The notes beneath the pieces were generated by a model, which did not search any database, had not been told where the DNA came from, and was given only the letters and a program-made list of their open reading frames with translations. The position numbers and the translations under genes were made by a program. Shown here one piece after another: positions 25,403-33,882 of a stretch of 64,000 bases of DNA. The DNA comes from DATJIG01 sp050260515 (lineage in GTDB: Bacteria > Pseudomonadota > Alphaproteobacteria > SMXQ01): NCBI GenBank assembly GCA_050260515.1, contig JBLNCI010000026.1, positions 54,545-118,544 on the forward strand, read 5' to 3'. Position 1 is the stretch's first letter, and every line of letters starts with the position of its first letter.

Positions 25403-26473
25403 TCAGCGAGCCGCGCCGACGAACGACACGACGCCACGGTCGGTCGACCTCGGAGACGCGCTCGCCAGCACCGGCCCGCCCTCTACGTCGAACGTGTCGC
25501 GGATCAGGGCCATCGCGTGCGGACCCGGGTGAAGCGCGGCGCTGACGGCCCGCGCGACGTCACGGCCGCCGAGGGCGACGAGGGCGCCGGGGTATGCATC
25601 GCGCACGTCGTCGCTCTCGACGGCAGCGCGGAACATCGCCCGCAGCGCCTGGAGGCGGCGCGGCGGAACTGTCGGCGGCGCCGCGGTGACATTGCCGAGG
25701 GCGGAGACCGACTGCAGCAAGGCGAGGGTCTCGCGGGTGCCGTCGTCGGCGTGACGCAGCACCTTCGCCAGGCCCTCGTCGCCTCCGTCGGCAGCTCCGA
25801 AGCGCAGAACCACGCGCGCCAATCCGTCGTCGATGAAATCGCGGTAGAGGCATTCCGGGCCGAATACGGCGTCGACCGTGCCCGCGTTCACCGACCGGAT
25901 CTCATCGCCGCCGCGGAAGCCGGCGACGACGCGCACGTTGAGGTGGAGCGCGGCCTGAAGCATCCGCGTCTCGATGTAAGTGCTCGACGAGACCCGCGAG
26001 ATGCCGAGGACGAATGGGTCGCCGGGCTGCCGCAAATCCTTGACGGCGTGGATCGGGGACTTGTCGGGAACGACAAGGACGTGAGGGTTGCCTGCGGATC
26101 CTCCGATCCACGACAACCGCCGGAGGTCCACCGGGGCTTGGCCCGTCAACTGTTCGTAGACGACCGCGCCCGGAAGCGATGCGATCGTCAGGCCGTCAGG
26201 CCGCGCTGCGGCGACGCGCGTCAGAACGTCATCTCGGGTATGGTCGCCGACGTTGCGGACCGTAACGGTCGTCGGCAACGCCTTCTGCATCTCGGCGGCG
26301 ACCATGCGGTCGAAACGATCGAGGTCGCTCCCCGGCGCGGACGCGCTGAGATAGGAGATGGTCTTTCCGTCGAAGAATTCCTGGTCCGGCGGCTGGGCCG
26401 CCGCGGGACGAGTGAAGAAAACCACGGACAGCGCGAGTGCACCGAACGCGTAGCCGATGTTGCGGCCCGTCAT
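25403..26473 (-). CDS. Tripartite tricarboxylate transporter binding protein, Bug/TctC family (divergent)
   Basis: A 356-residue periplasmic binding protein with signal peptide (about residues 1-26, PAAAQ). It follows the Bug family plan: DGKTISYLSASAPGSDLDRF near the start of the mature domain, then RPDGLTIASLPGAVVYEQLTG and a SWIGGSAGNPHVLVV stretch. The usual glycine-rich first loop is altered. GGAG precedes the ATG at 26473. It is transcribed after another Bug protein and 94 bases before the ornithine-cyclodeaminase paralogue. Ligand unknown; it could pair with the TctAB permease encoded upstream. Confidence 0.82.
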   Translation of the reverse strand: MTGRNIGYAFGALALSVVFFTRPAAAQPPDQEFFDGKTISYLSASAPGSDLDRFDRMVAAEMQKALPTTVTVRNVGDHTRDDVLTRVAAARPDGLTIASLPGAVVYEQLTGQAPVDLRRLSWIGGSAGNPHVLVVPDKSPIHAVKDLRQPGDPFVLGISRVSSSTYIETRMLQAALHLNVRVVAGFRGGDEIRSVNAGTVDAVFGPECLYRDFIDDGLARVVLRFGAADGGDEGLAKVLRHADDGTRETLALLQSVSALGNVTAAPPTVPPRRLQALRAMFRAAVESDDVRDAYPGALVALGGRDVARAVSAALHPGPHAMALIRDTFDVEGGPVLASASPRSTDRGVVSFVGAAR

Positions 26474-26675
26474 GAAAGCTCCGGATTCCAACCCACTCAT
26501 CCCCGGTTCAATATTCCGGAATCGTGGAAGAAGCAGGGCATGTGAACTTAGCCGCGAAACTGTCACAGCAAAGCGACGCTGCGCTCGCCACCGCCACAGG
26601 TGCTCCATCGAATGTCGCACCCACGCGCGAACCGGCTTCGCGGAGTATTGCGTCCGCGAAGCCCGTGTGCGCGGT

Positions 26676-27929
26676 CTATTTGCAGTGGATTTCGTCGGGC
26701 TCGTTGTCGCCGCCGGCCTTGTAGGAAATGCTGCACACCAGACCCGTCTTCAGGCTCTCGCGCGTGCCGGGTTTGCCCGCGACCGTGATCTGGGTGCGGC
26801 TGCCGGACGGCTTGGAGTTGACGTTCTTGCCGTCCGGCCCCTTGAAGACGATCTCGCGGCCTTTGTCCTTCACGTCGAGCAGCGGACCCTCGGCCTTCAG
26901 AGTGGGATCCTTGATGTCGAGGATGCGGGCGACCATCGCGATCGTCTCTGGCGACTGATCGAGAGCCGCGACCACCTTCTTCTGCAGATCGTTGCCGATC
27001 AGGTACGGTACCACCGGGCGATCGGCCTTCTCGGCCTTCGCGCGCAACTCGGGCTCGTCGAGCGCCTCTTTGTACGCCTGCTGCAGGGCGGCGAGGCGGG
27101 GCGCGGGAATGTTCGGCGGCCCCGCGGTCAGACGGGCGATCTCGGCCTGTGACTCCATCAGCGCGACGATGGCCTGCGCTTCCTTGTTGTCGTTCCTGAT
27201 CATGTCGGAGAGCTGCGGGAGCTTCGAATCCTCGCCGCCGACCTGCAGCACCAAACGGCCATAGCCGTTGCTGACGAACGATTCGTAGGAGGAGCGGGAG
27301 CCGAACACCGCGTCAATCTCGCCGCGGCGCACGGCCATCTGGTCGTCGTTCCCGTTGTAGCCGGTGATGATCTTGATGTTGAGTTTCAGCGCCTCCTTCA
27401 ACATCGTCGTCTCGTTGAAGTTGGACGAGCCGACGCCGGAGACCGCGAACTTGAACGGCTCGCCGGGGCGCTTGAGGTCCTCGATCGTCTTGATCGGCGA
27501 GGCGGGCGGCACGACCAGCACGCGCGGGTCGGACGAGGCCTTGCCGACCCACGACATTTTGCGAAGATCGAACTTGACGCCTTCGCGGCCGATCAACTGG
27601 TTATAGATGAGACCGGTGTTGAACGTGCCGATCGTGAGGCCGTCAGGACGCGCGTTGTAGGTGAAATTGGCGCCGATGAGATGACCTGCGCCGGGCATGT
27701 TCTTCACGACGATGGTGACGCCGGGCAGGTGCTTCGCCATGTAGTCGGCGATCAGGCGGGCGTAGAAGTCGTACCCGCCGCCGGCGGCGGTCGCGACCAC
27801 GTAGGTCAGCGTCTTGCCCTTGTAGAAATTCTTGTCGACCTGCTGCGCGTGAGCGGGAGCGGCGATCGCGGTCGCCGTCGCCAAGGCGCCGGCCGCCACG
27901 AGAGTCCGGCCGATCGTCCGAGCGGTCAT
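26676..27929 (-). CDS. Bug/TctC family binding protein with fused C-terminal beta domain
   Basis: A 417-residue periplasmic protein. The signal peptide (about 1-28, AHAQ) and a Bug domain (about 30-350) are typical: GKTLTYVVATAAGGGYDFYA, VVKNMPGAGHLIGANFTYN and FDLRKMSWVGKASSDPRVLV. About 65 extra residues follow: residues ~355-417 contain TQITVAGKPGTRESLKTGLV and two cysteines (CS and HCK). They match the body of the small secreted protein encoded just upstream (28127-28489), so a domain fusion is likely. GGAGG precedes the ATG. It is followed by another Bug gene in the same direction and preceded by TctAB. Confidence 0.88.
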   Translation of the reverse strand: MTARTIGRTLVAAGALATATAIAAPAHAQQVDKNFYKGKTLTYVVATAAGGGYDFYARLIADYMAKHLPGVTIVVKNMPGAGHLIGANFTYNARPDGLTIGTFNTGLIYNQLIGREGVKFDLRKMSWVGKASSDPRVLVVPPASPIKTIEDLKRPGEPFKFAVSGVGSSNFNETTMLKEALKLNIKIITGYNGNDDQMAVRRGEIDAVFGSRSSYESFVSNGYGRLVLQVGGEDSKLPQLSDMIRNDNKEAQAIVALMESQAEIARLTAGPPNIPAPRLAALQQAYKEALDEPELRAKAEKADRPVVPYLIGNDLQKKVVAALDQSPETIAMVARILDIKDPTLKAEGPLLDVKDKGREIVFKGPDGKNVNSKPSGSRTQITVAGKPGTRESLKTGLVCSISYKAGGDNEPDEIHCK

Positions 27930-28126
27930 ATATGCCTCCAGAAGTAATTTCGTTGTTGTGAAATAGATATAGGGGTTGCCACGCCCCGTCGACCGCTTTT
28001 TTGATCGGTGACGTTGACCGTAAGTGACTGTTTCGGCGTGGAAATATGTAGATTCGGACCGGTACCGTGCACTCCGCACGGCTACTCAGATGCCCAACGA
28101 GGCGCGCGGTTCGGCAGGTCGATCGC

Positions 28127-28489
28127 CTACCGGGTGCCGGCGGGTTTTGCATTCGGGGGCGGAGCGGCAGGCGATGCGGCGGGGAACGGCGATGGCAGCG
28201 GGTCGCGGCCCTTGCCGGTGCAACTGATCGACGTCGTCTGCAGGCCGTGGGCGATGTTGGCCTTGCAACTCATCCCCGGCTTCAGCGAGCTGTAGGAGCC
28301 CGGCTTTCCGGACACCAGGACCTTGGTCGACTCGGTGACCCGGTAGGTCTTCTTGTTGATCGTGACCGTGGCTTCCTCGGCGCCGAGATACATGATCTTG
28401 CCTTCGACCATTGCCGCATGGGCCGCGGTTGTCGAGAGCGCGAGGAACGCCGACGCGGCGAGAATGCCGAAACGGGTGATGGTGCGCAT
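28127..28489 (-). CDS. Small secreted beta protein related to the Bug C-terminal extension, 120 aa
   Basis: Signal peptide about residues 1-25 (AHAA), then VEGKIMYLGAEEATVTIN, YRVTESTKVLVSGKPGS and SLKPGMSCKANI with cysteines near the end (ISCTGK). The core VLVSGKPGSYSSLKPGMSC parallels TQITVAGKPGTRESLKTGLVC of the Bug protein encoded next downstream. The overall pattern also resembles the DUF5666-like protein at 4975. Probably periplasmic; role unknown, perhaps a partner of the binding protein. GAGGAGA precedes the ATG. Confidence 0.72.
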   Translation of the reverse strand: MRTITRFGILAASAFLALSTTAAHAAMVEGKIMYLGAEEATVTINKKTYRVTESTKVLVSGKPGSYSSLKPGMSCKANIAHGLQTTSISCTGKGRDPLPSPFPAASPAAPPPNAKPAGTR

Positions 28490-28700
28490 GGCATGCTCTC
28501 CTCATCCAACGACGTCGGCCGCGCGGCGCCCCTTCCGCCGCACCGACGTTTACCGCCGTTGCGACTCCCGCCCGTGGGCAGCCGCGACATCGGGCGGGAC
28601 TCCCGGCGCGCTTTGGGCGCGGGCGGGGGGACGCACCAAGGTTGCGCGCCGGGTGCGGCGTGTAGAGGAACAAAGAGAGGAAATTTTCGTGGCAGAGACC

Positions 28701-28726
28701 CCAGCGGCCGCCAAAGCGGCCGCTGG
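28701..28726. repeat. Perfect GC hairpin between tctB and the small secreted gene
   Basis: An eleven-base-pair perfect stem (CCAGCGGCCGC / GCGGCCGCTGG) with a four-base loop lies 22 bases past the TctB stop. No T-run adjoins it, so it is more likely a processing/stability hairpin separating permease and binding-protein messages, or a palindromic repeat, than a terminator. Confidence 0.6.
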
Positions 28727-28748
28727 TCCGAAGCGAACGATCGCGCGG

Positions 28749-29324
28749 TCAGTAGCCTGGGGCGACCAGGTCCATGGCCCACTCGGTGACAAACCCGTTG
28801 TGGAGATCGACCCCGAGAACGCGCACGAAAATGACGTAGAGAAAAACGTCGGCGACGATGGCCGACGACAGCGCAAACGCCCAGCCCGCCTTTTCGCGCT
28901 CGCGCAGGAACGTGGCAATGAACGCCGGGATCGTGATCCAGAAGCCAAAGAACAGAATTCCGCCGATCAGGGCGGTGAAGTAGGTGAGGAGGATCCGCTC
29001 GCGGCGGCTCTCTTCGGCTGCGGACAATTTCGGGGCGTCGCCTTGGGGCAGCGCCGCATCCTGGCCGATCAGACGCGAGATATCGCTCGGCAGTCCGCTC
29101 GAGGCGCCGTGATCGGCGGTTGCGGCAACTTCCGGTCGCGCCGCACGCCGCACTTCGCGGAACAGTTCGAAGAGCGTCAATGCGATTCCGGGAAGCCCGA
29201 CCACGAGCGGCATGAACCGCGCCTGCGCGGGATAGCCGAGGGCGATGCCGACCATGACGACGAAGAACAGGAACATCACGAGCGCGATCAGGACGCGCCC
29301 GTTGAAGATGAGCTTAGCTGGCAT
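28749..29324 (-). CDS. Tripartite tricarboxylate transporter small membrane subunit TctB
   Basis: A 191-residue protein with about four transmembrane segments (near residues 8-30, 38-55, 112-135, 145-170) and a charged central loop, the usual TctB layout. It forms the permease with TctA for sodium-driven uptake of carboxylates bound by Bug-type proteins. Its ATG overlaps the last 11 bases of tctA, indicating translational coupling. Sequence conservation in TctB is low, so the call rests on topology, length and neighbours. Confidence 0.85.
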   Translation of the reverse strand: MPAKLIFNGRVLIALVMFLFFVVMVGIALGYPAQARFMPLVVGLPGIALTLFELFREVRRAARPEVAATADHGASSGLPSDISRLIGQDAALPQGDAPKLSAAEESRRERILLTYFTALIGGILFFGFWITIPAFIATFLREREKAGWAFALSSAIVADVFLYVIFVRVLGVDLHNGFVTEWAMDLVAPGY

Positions 29325-30828
29325 GGAGGGCTCCGGCGGGACGCCGCGACGCGCGGCTCTTGTAGATCGCGTACGAGAGGGTGAGCGCGATCAGGCCCAT
29401 CAGGATCAGCGACAACGGGCGCAGGAAGAACTGGCCGCCCCAAAGAGCGAGCGCCTTGTTCAGCGACTCCTCGGCGATCTTGCCGAGAACGATGCCGATG
29501 ACGAAGGGCGCGCGTGGCCAGCCGAATTTCAGCAGGGCGTAGCCGATGAGGCTGAGGCCAAACAGAATGACGAGGTTCTCCCACTGTCCTTCGTTGATGT
29601 ACGACCCGATCACCACCACGACGAGAATGAAGGGAACGAGCATTCCGCCGTTCACGAAGGTCAGCTTGCCGACCCAGCGTGCGACGAAGAGCAGGAAGCT
29701 GACGGCGATCACGTTGCCGACGACGAGACCCCAGATCAGCATCCACACGAGGTCCATGTGGTCCTTGACCAGCGTCGGTCCCGGCTGGATGCCGAGGATC
29801 AGGAACGCGCCCATCAGCACCGCCATCCCCGAACTGCCGGGGATGCCGAAGAAGAGGGTGGGCAGGAGCGCACCGCCTTCACGGGCGTTGGACGCGGTCT
29901 CCGGCGCGATGACCCCTTCGATGGCGCCCTTTCCGAACCGCTCTGGGTGCTTCGAGCTCTGCACCGCATGGCCGTAGCAGATCCAGGCCGCTGCGGAGCT
30001 GCCGAGGCCGGGGATCATGCCAATGACTGCGCCCATCACCGAGGTGCGGAGCGCGAGCCACCAATGCTTCGTCAAGAGCTGGCGCACGCCGGAGAAGACC
30101 TGGCGGTAGCTGATCTTCACGTTGTCGTCGGCGAGCTTCGCGATCGCGCCACCCTGAACGCCGAGCGCGATCATCTCCGGGACGGCGAACAGAGCCAGCA
30201 CTGCGGTGACGAGGCTCATGCCGTCCCACAGAAACAGAAAGTCTCCGGAATAGCGCGCGATGCCGGTCGCGGGGTCCATGCCGACGAAGGCCAGCATCAT
30301 GCCGAAGAACCCGACGGCGAGACCCTTGAAGATGTTGTCGCCGCCGGCGAGGAACGCGATGAAGGTGATGCCGAGCAGCGCGAGGAAGAAGAATTCCGCC
30401 GGGCTGAAGGCGAGGATGATCGGCTCCAGGATGGGGATCAGCACCGCGAACACGATCGCGCCGATGATGCCGCCGAAGCCGGAGGCCATCAGGCTCGCGC
30501 CGAGCGCCTCGCCGGCGCGGCCCTGCTTCGCGAGCGGGTAGCCGTCGACCGTGGTCGCGGCATCGTCGCCGTCGCCGGGGATGCCGAACATGATCGATGA
30601 GATCTGGCCCGAGGTGCCGTTCACCGCGTGCATCGTCAGGAGGAAGATCGCGCCGGGGATCATGTCCATGCCGAACACGAACGGGATCACGAGGGCGATC
30701 GACAGGCGCCCCCCGATGCCCGGTGTGGCTCCGACGAAGATGCCGATCGCGACCGCGATCACCATCAAGCCCATCAGATAGGGCGTGGTGAGCAGTTGGA
30801 ACAGCGTTCCGAACATGATGTCTAGCAT
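29314..30828 (-). CDS. Tripartite tricarboxylate transporter large membrane subunit TctA
   Basis: A 504-residue membrane protein with a dozen hydrophobic helices. Signature stretches are FVGATPGIGGRLSIALVIPF (about residues 28-47), GIPGDGDDAATTVDGYPLAK and MIPGLGSSAAAWICYG / FFGIPGSSGMAVLMGA. It is the transport channel of the tripartite tricarboxylate system. I place the start at 30828 (MLDIMFG), although the ribosome binding site is weak; an ATG at 30816 is an alternative. A terminator upstream separates it from the cupin genes, so it probably has its own promoter in the ~180-base gap. Confidence 0.95.
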   Translation of the reverse strand: MLDIMFGTLFQLLTTPYLMGLMVIAVAIGIFVGATPGIGGRLSIALVIPFVFGMDMIPGAIFLLTMHAVNGTSGQISSIMFGIPGDGDDAATTVDGYPLAKQGRAGEALGASLMASGFGGIIGAIVFAVLIPILEPIILAFSPAEFFFLALLGITFIAFLAGGDNIFKGLAVGFFGMMLAFVGMDPATGIARYSGDFLFLWDGMSLVTAVLALFAVPEMIALGVQGGAIAKLADDNVKISYRQVFSGVRQLLTKHWWLALRTSVMGAVIGMIPGLGSSAAAWICYGHAVQSSKHPERFGKGAIEGVIAPETASNAREGGALLPTLFFGIPGSSGMAVLMGAFLILGIQPGPTLVKDHMDLVWMLIWGLVVGNVIAVSFLLFVARWVGKLTFVNGGMLVPFILVVVVIGSYINEGQWENLVILFGLSLIGYALLKFGWPRAPFVIGIVLGKIAEESLNKALALWGGQFFLRPLSLILMGLIALTLSYAIYKSRASRRPAGALHAS

Positions 30829-30945
30829 GGTGAAGCGACGTATCCCCGACGTTGCTGAATGGCTCTTCGCGGCCCGGCGTGATCCGCCCGTTGTGGGCGC
30901 GGATACTAAAGTGGAACAGGACTTAAGGAAAGCCGAACGACCCAG

Positions 30946-30977
30946 CAAAAAGGGCCGCTCCCGTATGAAGCGACCCT
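30946..30977 (-). terminator. Terminator after the cupin genes
   Basis: Read on the minus strand, stem AGGGTCGCT / AGCGGCCCT with one mismatch, followed by TTTTTGC. It lies about 30 bases beyond the stop of the 31008 cupin, closing the two-cupin unit before tctA. Confidence 0.8.
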
Positions 30978-31007
30978 GTTTCGCTGTGCCGCCGAGGCGC
31001 GACGGCC

Positions 31008-31559
31008 TCAGAAGCCCGGCGCGTTCTCGATCTGCTCGAACCAGTCGAAGCCCATCTTCTTCACGATGCGGCTGTTGATGACGACGATGCGTGCCTCGTT
31101 CTTCGGATCGGCGTTGAAGTGCTGGTGCATGACGTAGGGCGGGATGTAGACGAAGTCGCCTTCCTTCCACTCGAACTTCTTGGGTTCGGCTTCCCACGCC
31201 CACTCGAACTCGTCCTTGCAGTCGAACTTCACGTCCCAGTGGAGGTCGTAGCCCGACCCCTCGACGACGTAGAAGATCTCTTCCGACAGGTGGCGGTGCT
31301 TGCCGGTGCGGCTGCCGCCCTCGATGAACTGCATGTAGATGTCGACGCACATCTCCATGGTGTTCATCTTCTCGTGGATGATGTGCTTGATCAGGCCGTC
31401 GGGCGAGCGCTCGATCGGCATGTCGCTCGCCTTGATCAGGTTCTTGAACTGGCTCTTGTAGGCCTCGCGGAAGCGCTTCGATTCCTCGAGCCCCTCCCGG
31501 TAGAAGTTCGCGGTGAGCGAGGACTGCTTGGCGCGGGCCTTTTCGTCGGCGTAAGCCAT
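31008..31559 (-). CDS. Cupin-domain protein, 183 aa
   Basis: A cytoplasmic protein whose central cupin has both metal-binding motifs: GSRTGKHRHLSEEIFYVVEG (HxH plus Glu) and GDFVYIPPYVMHQHFNAD (Pro and His). This is a complete set for binding iron, manganese or similar metal. The N-terminal ~80 residues are helical. Possible roles are a dioxygenase, isomerase or lyase for a small substrate; the sequence does not decide. It follows the other cupin gene by about 40 bases and shares the HQHFN(A/D)DPKN(E/D)A motif with it, so the two may form a heteromer. Confidence 0.85.
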   Translation of the reverse strand: MAYADEKARAKQSSLTANFYREGLEESKRFREAYKSQFKNLIKASDMPIERSPDGLIKHIIHEKMNTMEMCVDIYMQFIEGGSRTGKHRHLSEEIFYVVEGSGYDLHWDVKFDCKDEFEWAWEAEPKKFEWKEGDFVYIPPYVMHQHFNADPKNEARIVVINSRIVKKMGFDWFEQIENAPGF

Positions 31560-31599
31560 GGTGCTGTGACTCCCTAGATCGAATGTTATGCCGGCGCGG

Positions 31600-32196
31600 C
31601 TAGATGTGCTGCGGCGGCTGATAGTTCTCGGCGCCCGGCGGCGGAGTCGTCGGCGGGTACTGCACCATCTTCTGGAAGATCATGTGCATGAACAGGAAGA
31701 GGGGCTTCGCCTTCATGATGAGGACGACGGCGTCGTTCTTCGGATCATCGTTGAAGTGCTGGTGGACGCAGCCGTTCTCGACGATCATCGCGTCGCCCGC
31801 GTCCCACGGGATCGACTTGCGGTCGTGGACGTCGTGGCCCTTCCCCTTGAGCACGAAGAACACCGCCGAGTTCATGTGGCCGTGCTTCTGGCCGTGACCG
31901 CCCGGCGCGTATGCGTCGAGATGGCACTCGATCGACTGCGCGACATTCACCGACTGCGGGTTGATGATCTTCTTGCCGTAGTTGTGCGGACCGCCTTTCC
32001 ACTTCCAGTCGGTGGAGCGGTACACGCGCGGCGCGGCGAACAGGCCCTTGTAGACCTCGCCGTAGGTGCCTTCGAGGGCGCGGACGAAGGTGCGCTTCTT
32101 CTGCCAGCGCTCCCACACCACTTCCTTGTTGTGGCCGGCCGTACCTGGAGCCTGGTACGTGTCGGTCTCATTCCTCTTGAGGGTTTCCTCGCTCAT
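31600..32196 (-). CDS. Cupin-domain protein, 198 aa, first gene of the cupin pair
   Basis: Start 32196 with AAGGAG upstream; the frame is open further but lacks a ribosome site there. The cupin core shows HGQKHGHMNSAVFFVLKGKG (HxH, but no Glu where the partner has EE) and GDAMIVENGCVHQHFNDD. The missing acidic ligand suggests altered metal binding. It shares HQHF..DPKN with the neighbouring cupin. Substrate unknown. It heads a run of genes for uptake and amino-acid or imine metabolism, and is divergent from an MFS gene. Confidence 0.82.
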   Translation of the reverse strand: MSEETLKRNETDTYQAPGTAGHNKEVVWERWQKKRTFVRALEGTYGEVYKGLFAAPRVYRSTDWKWKGGPHNYGKKIINPQSVNVAQSIECHLDAYAPGGHGQKHGHMNSAVFFVLKGKGHDVHDRKSIPWDAGDAMIVENGCVHQHFNDDPKNDAVVLIMKAKPLFLFMHMIFQKMVQYPPTTPPPGAENYQPPQHI

Positions 32197-32420
32197 GGCG
32201 TCTCCTTGAAGGGCGGCCCCGGCCGCCGCCGTCCGTTTCGAAATTTGCGGGGTCTTTTTAGAGCATGGCAGGCGCCGTGTCATTGCCTTTTCGGGTATTC
32301 AAAAACGTTATAAGTGCCGGAATCCAGCGGCTTCTCCCATTGTGACTGGGCAAGCGACCGGACGTGCGGTAGCAAGCGGCCCGGTGTTCGGTTCAGTGTT
32401 CGGATGAGTGGCGATCGAAG

Positions 32421-33650
32421 ATGAGTCAGGCGACCGGAATCCTGGGGCAGATGGACGCGCACGCGCGACGTCGCGCGATCGTCGGCATTTACGGGACGGC
32501 GTTCTTCAGTTTGTCGATCGTGCCGATGATCTCGATCCTGGTTCCGCTGTGGGCGGTGCAACACCTCGATGCGACGCCACTTTGGGTCGGAATCGCCGTG
32601 GGCGCCCGGTCCTTCATGCCGCTCCTGTTTTCGATCCACGGCGGCGCGTTGATGGATCGGCTCGGCACCCGTCGCGTGATGGGGTGGTGCGCCGTCATCA
32701 CCCTGATCCTGTTCCCGGTGTACGTGATCTGGGACTCGATGCTCGGCCTGATTGTGCTGCAGCTTGTGATCGGCTTGTCGCAGGGCCTCTCGTGGGTTGG
32801 CGCCCAGGCGCTTTATGGACAGATGTCGCGCGGCAGTGCTGCCCACGCCGGCCGGCTCACATTCTTCTCCAATCTGGGATCGTTCCTCGGGCCGTTCGTG
32901 GCGGGCTTTGCCGCCGACGCGGCAGGCGTGACCGGCGGGTTCGCAGCCGTGTCGATGTGGTCGGTGGCCCTGTGCGCGTTGACCTTCATGATCCCACGCA
33001 AGGTCGACGGCGCCAGTGCCAAGGCGCCGGTCAGGGTGGAGGCGCTGCTGCCCCGATTCGACGACTATCGGCGGGCGGCGATGCTGTGTCTCATTCCGGC
33101 GGTCGCTCTGGTGCTCGCCTTCACCTTCGTCCGCATCGCCATCTCGGGCATGCAGTCGTCATTCTACGTGGTCTACCTCGCCTCGATCGATCTCACAGGC
33201 ACGCAGATCGGCCTGCTGGTCGGCTGCGCGAATTTCATCGCCAGTCCGGCAGCGTTGCTCACCGGGCCGGCGTCGCGGTTGATGCCGGGCTCATGGGTGA
33301 TGGTGTGGATGACGGTGCTCTGCGTGGCCTTCATGACCATCACCCCGATGTTCTCCAGCTTCTGGGTGCTCCTGGCCTGCTCGGCGATCTATGGACTCGG
33401 GGTTGGGGTCGGGTTTCCGACCTTGCTGTCGCTTCTCACCTTGGCGGTTCCCGTCGAGCTCCAGGGCATGGCGGCCGGGCTCCGCACGACCGCGAATCGG
33501 GCGGCGACCCTGGTGATTCCGGTCGGAATGGGGGCACTTGCCGAATTCTGGGGCATCGAGGCGAGCTTCTACGTCCTCGGCGCCCTCTTGATGGGAGCAA
33601 CTTTGCTCCTTGCGCTGTTAATACGCCGTGGGTTCGGTCGGGTGGACTGA
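32421..33650 (+). CDS. Major facilitator superfamily transporter
   Basis: A 409-residue membrane protein with about twelve helices and the loop GGALMDRLGTRRVMGW between helices 2 and 3 (MFS motif A). A central cytoplasmic linker holds AKAPVRVEALLPRFDDYRR. Substrate is not evident. It is divergent from the cupin genes, sharing a ~220-base promoter region, which hints at regulation with them. A weak ribosome site precedes the ATG at 32421; a longer frame through the same DNA is not coding. Confidence 0.85.
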   Translation: MSQATGILGQMDAHARRRAIVGIYGTAFFSLSIVPMISILVPLWAVQHLDATPLWVGIAVGARSFMPLLFSIHGGALMDRLGTRRVMGWCAVITLILFPVYVIWDSMLGLIVLQLVIGLSQGLSWVGAQALYGQMSRGSAAHAGRLTFFSNLGSFLGPFVAGFAADAAGVTGGFAAVSMWSVALCALTFMIPRKVDGASAKAPVRVEALLPRFDDYRRAAMLCLIPAVALVLAFTFVRIAISGMQSSFYVVYLASIDLTGTQIGLLVGCANFIASPAALLTGPASRLMPGSWVMVWMTVLCVAFMTITPMFSSFWVLLACSAIYGLGVGVGFPTLLSLLTLAVPVELQGMAAGLRTTANRAATLVIPVGMGALAEFWGIEASFYVLGALLMGATLLLALLIRRGFGRVD

Positions 33651-33725
33651 GCTGTTTACCAACCCGGGGCAAATAACCTTGAACGGCCAATGCCCCAAAG
33701 TTAAGGTTTCCTTGAGACTTGGGCT

Positions 33726-33782
33726 GGTACACGGGGCTGAGTGTACCGGAACCGGGTTGTTCCCAAGGGCGGGATCCCTTGG
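33726..33782. promoter_or_regulatory. Two inverted repeats before the M23 peptidase gene
   Basis: GGTACAC-N8-GTGTACC (33726-33747) and CCAAGGG-CGGGAT-CCCTTGG (33763-33782) are both perfect. They occur in the 230-base gap after the MFS gene. They may be operators or the second may form a 3' hairpin of the MFS message; no T-run follows. Confidence 0.45.
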
Positions 33783-33882
33783 CTTCGGACAGGAAGTGAC
33801 GCGATGTTGCCACGATAATGGCGCGCGTCGTCCGGAGGCGGAACGGCCTCGCCCGGTCTCACAGGGGGGAGTGCGACTGTCG

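Noticed and set aside
28701..28726. Terminator after tctB
   Set aside because: The hairpin is perfect but has no adjacent T-run, so it is reported as a stability hairpin or repeat instead.
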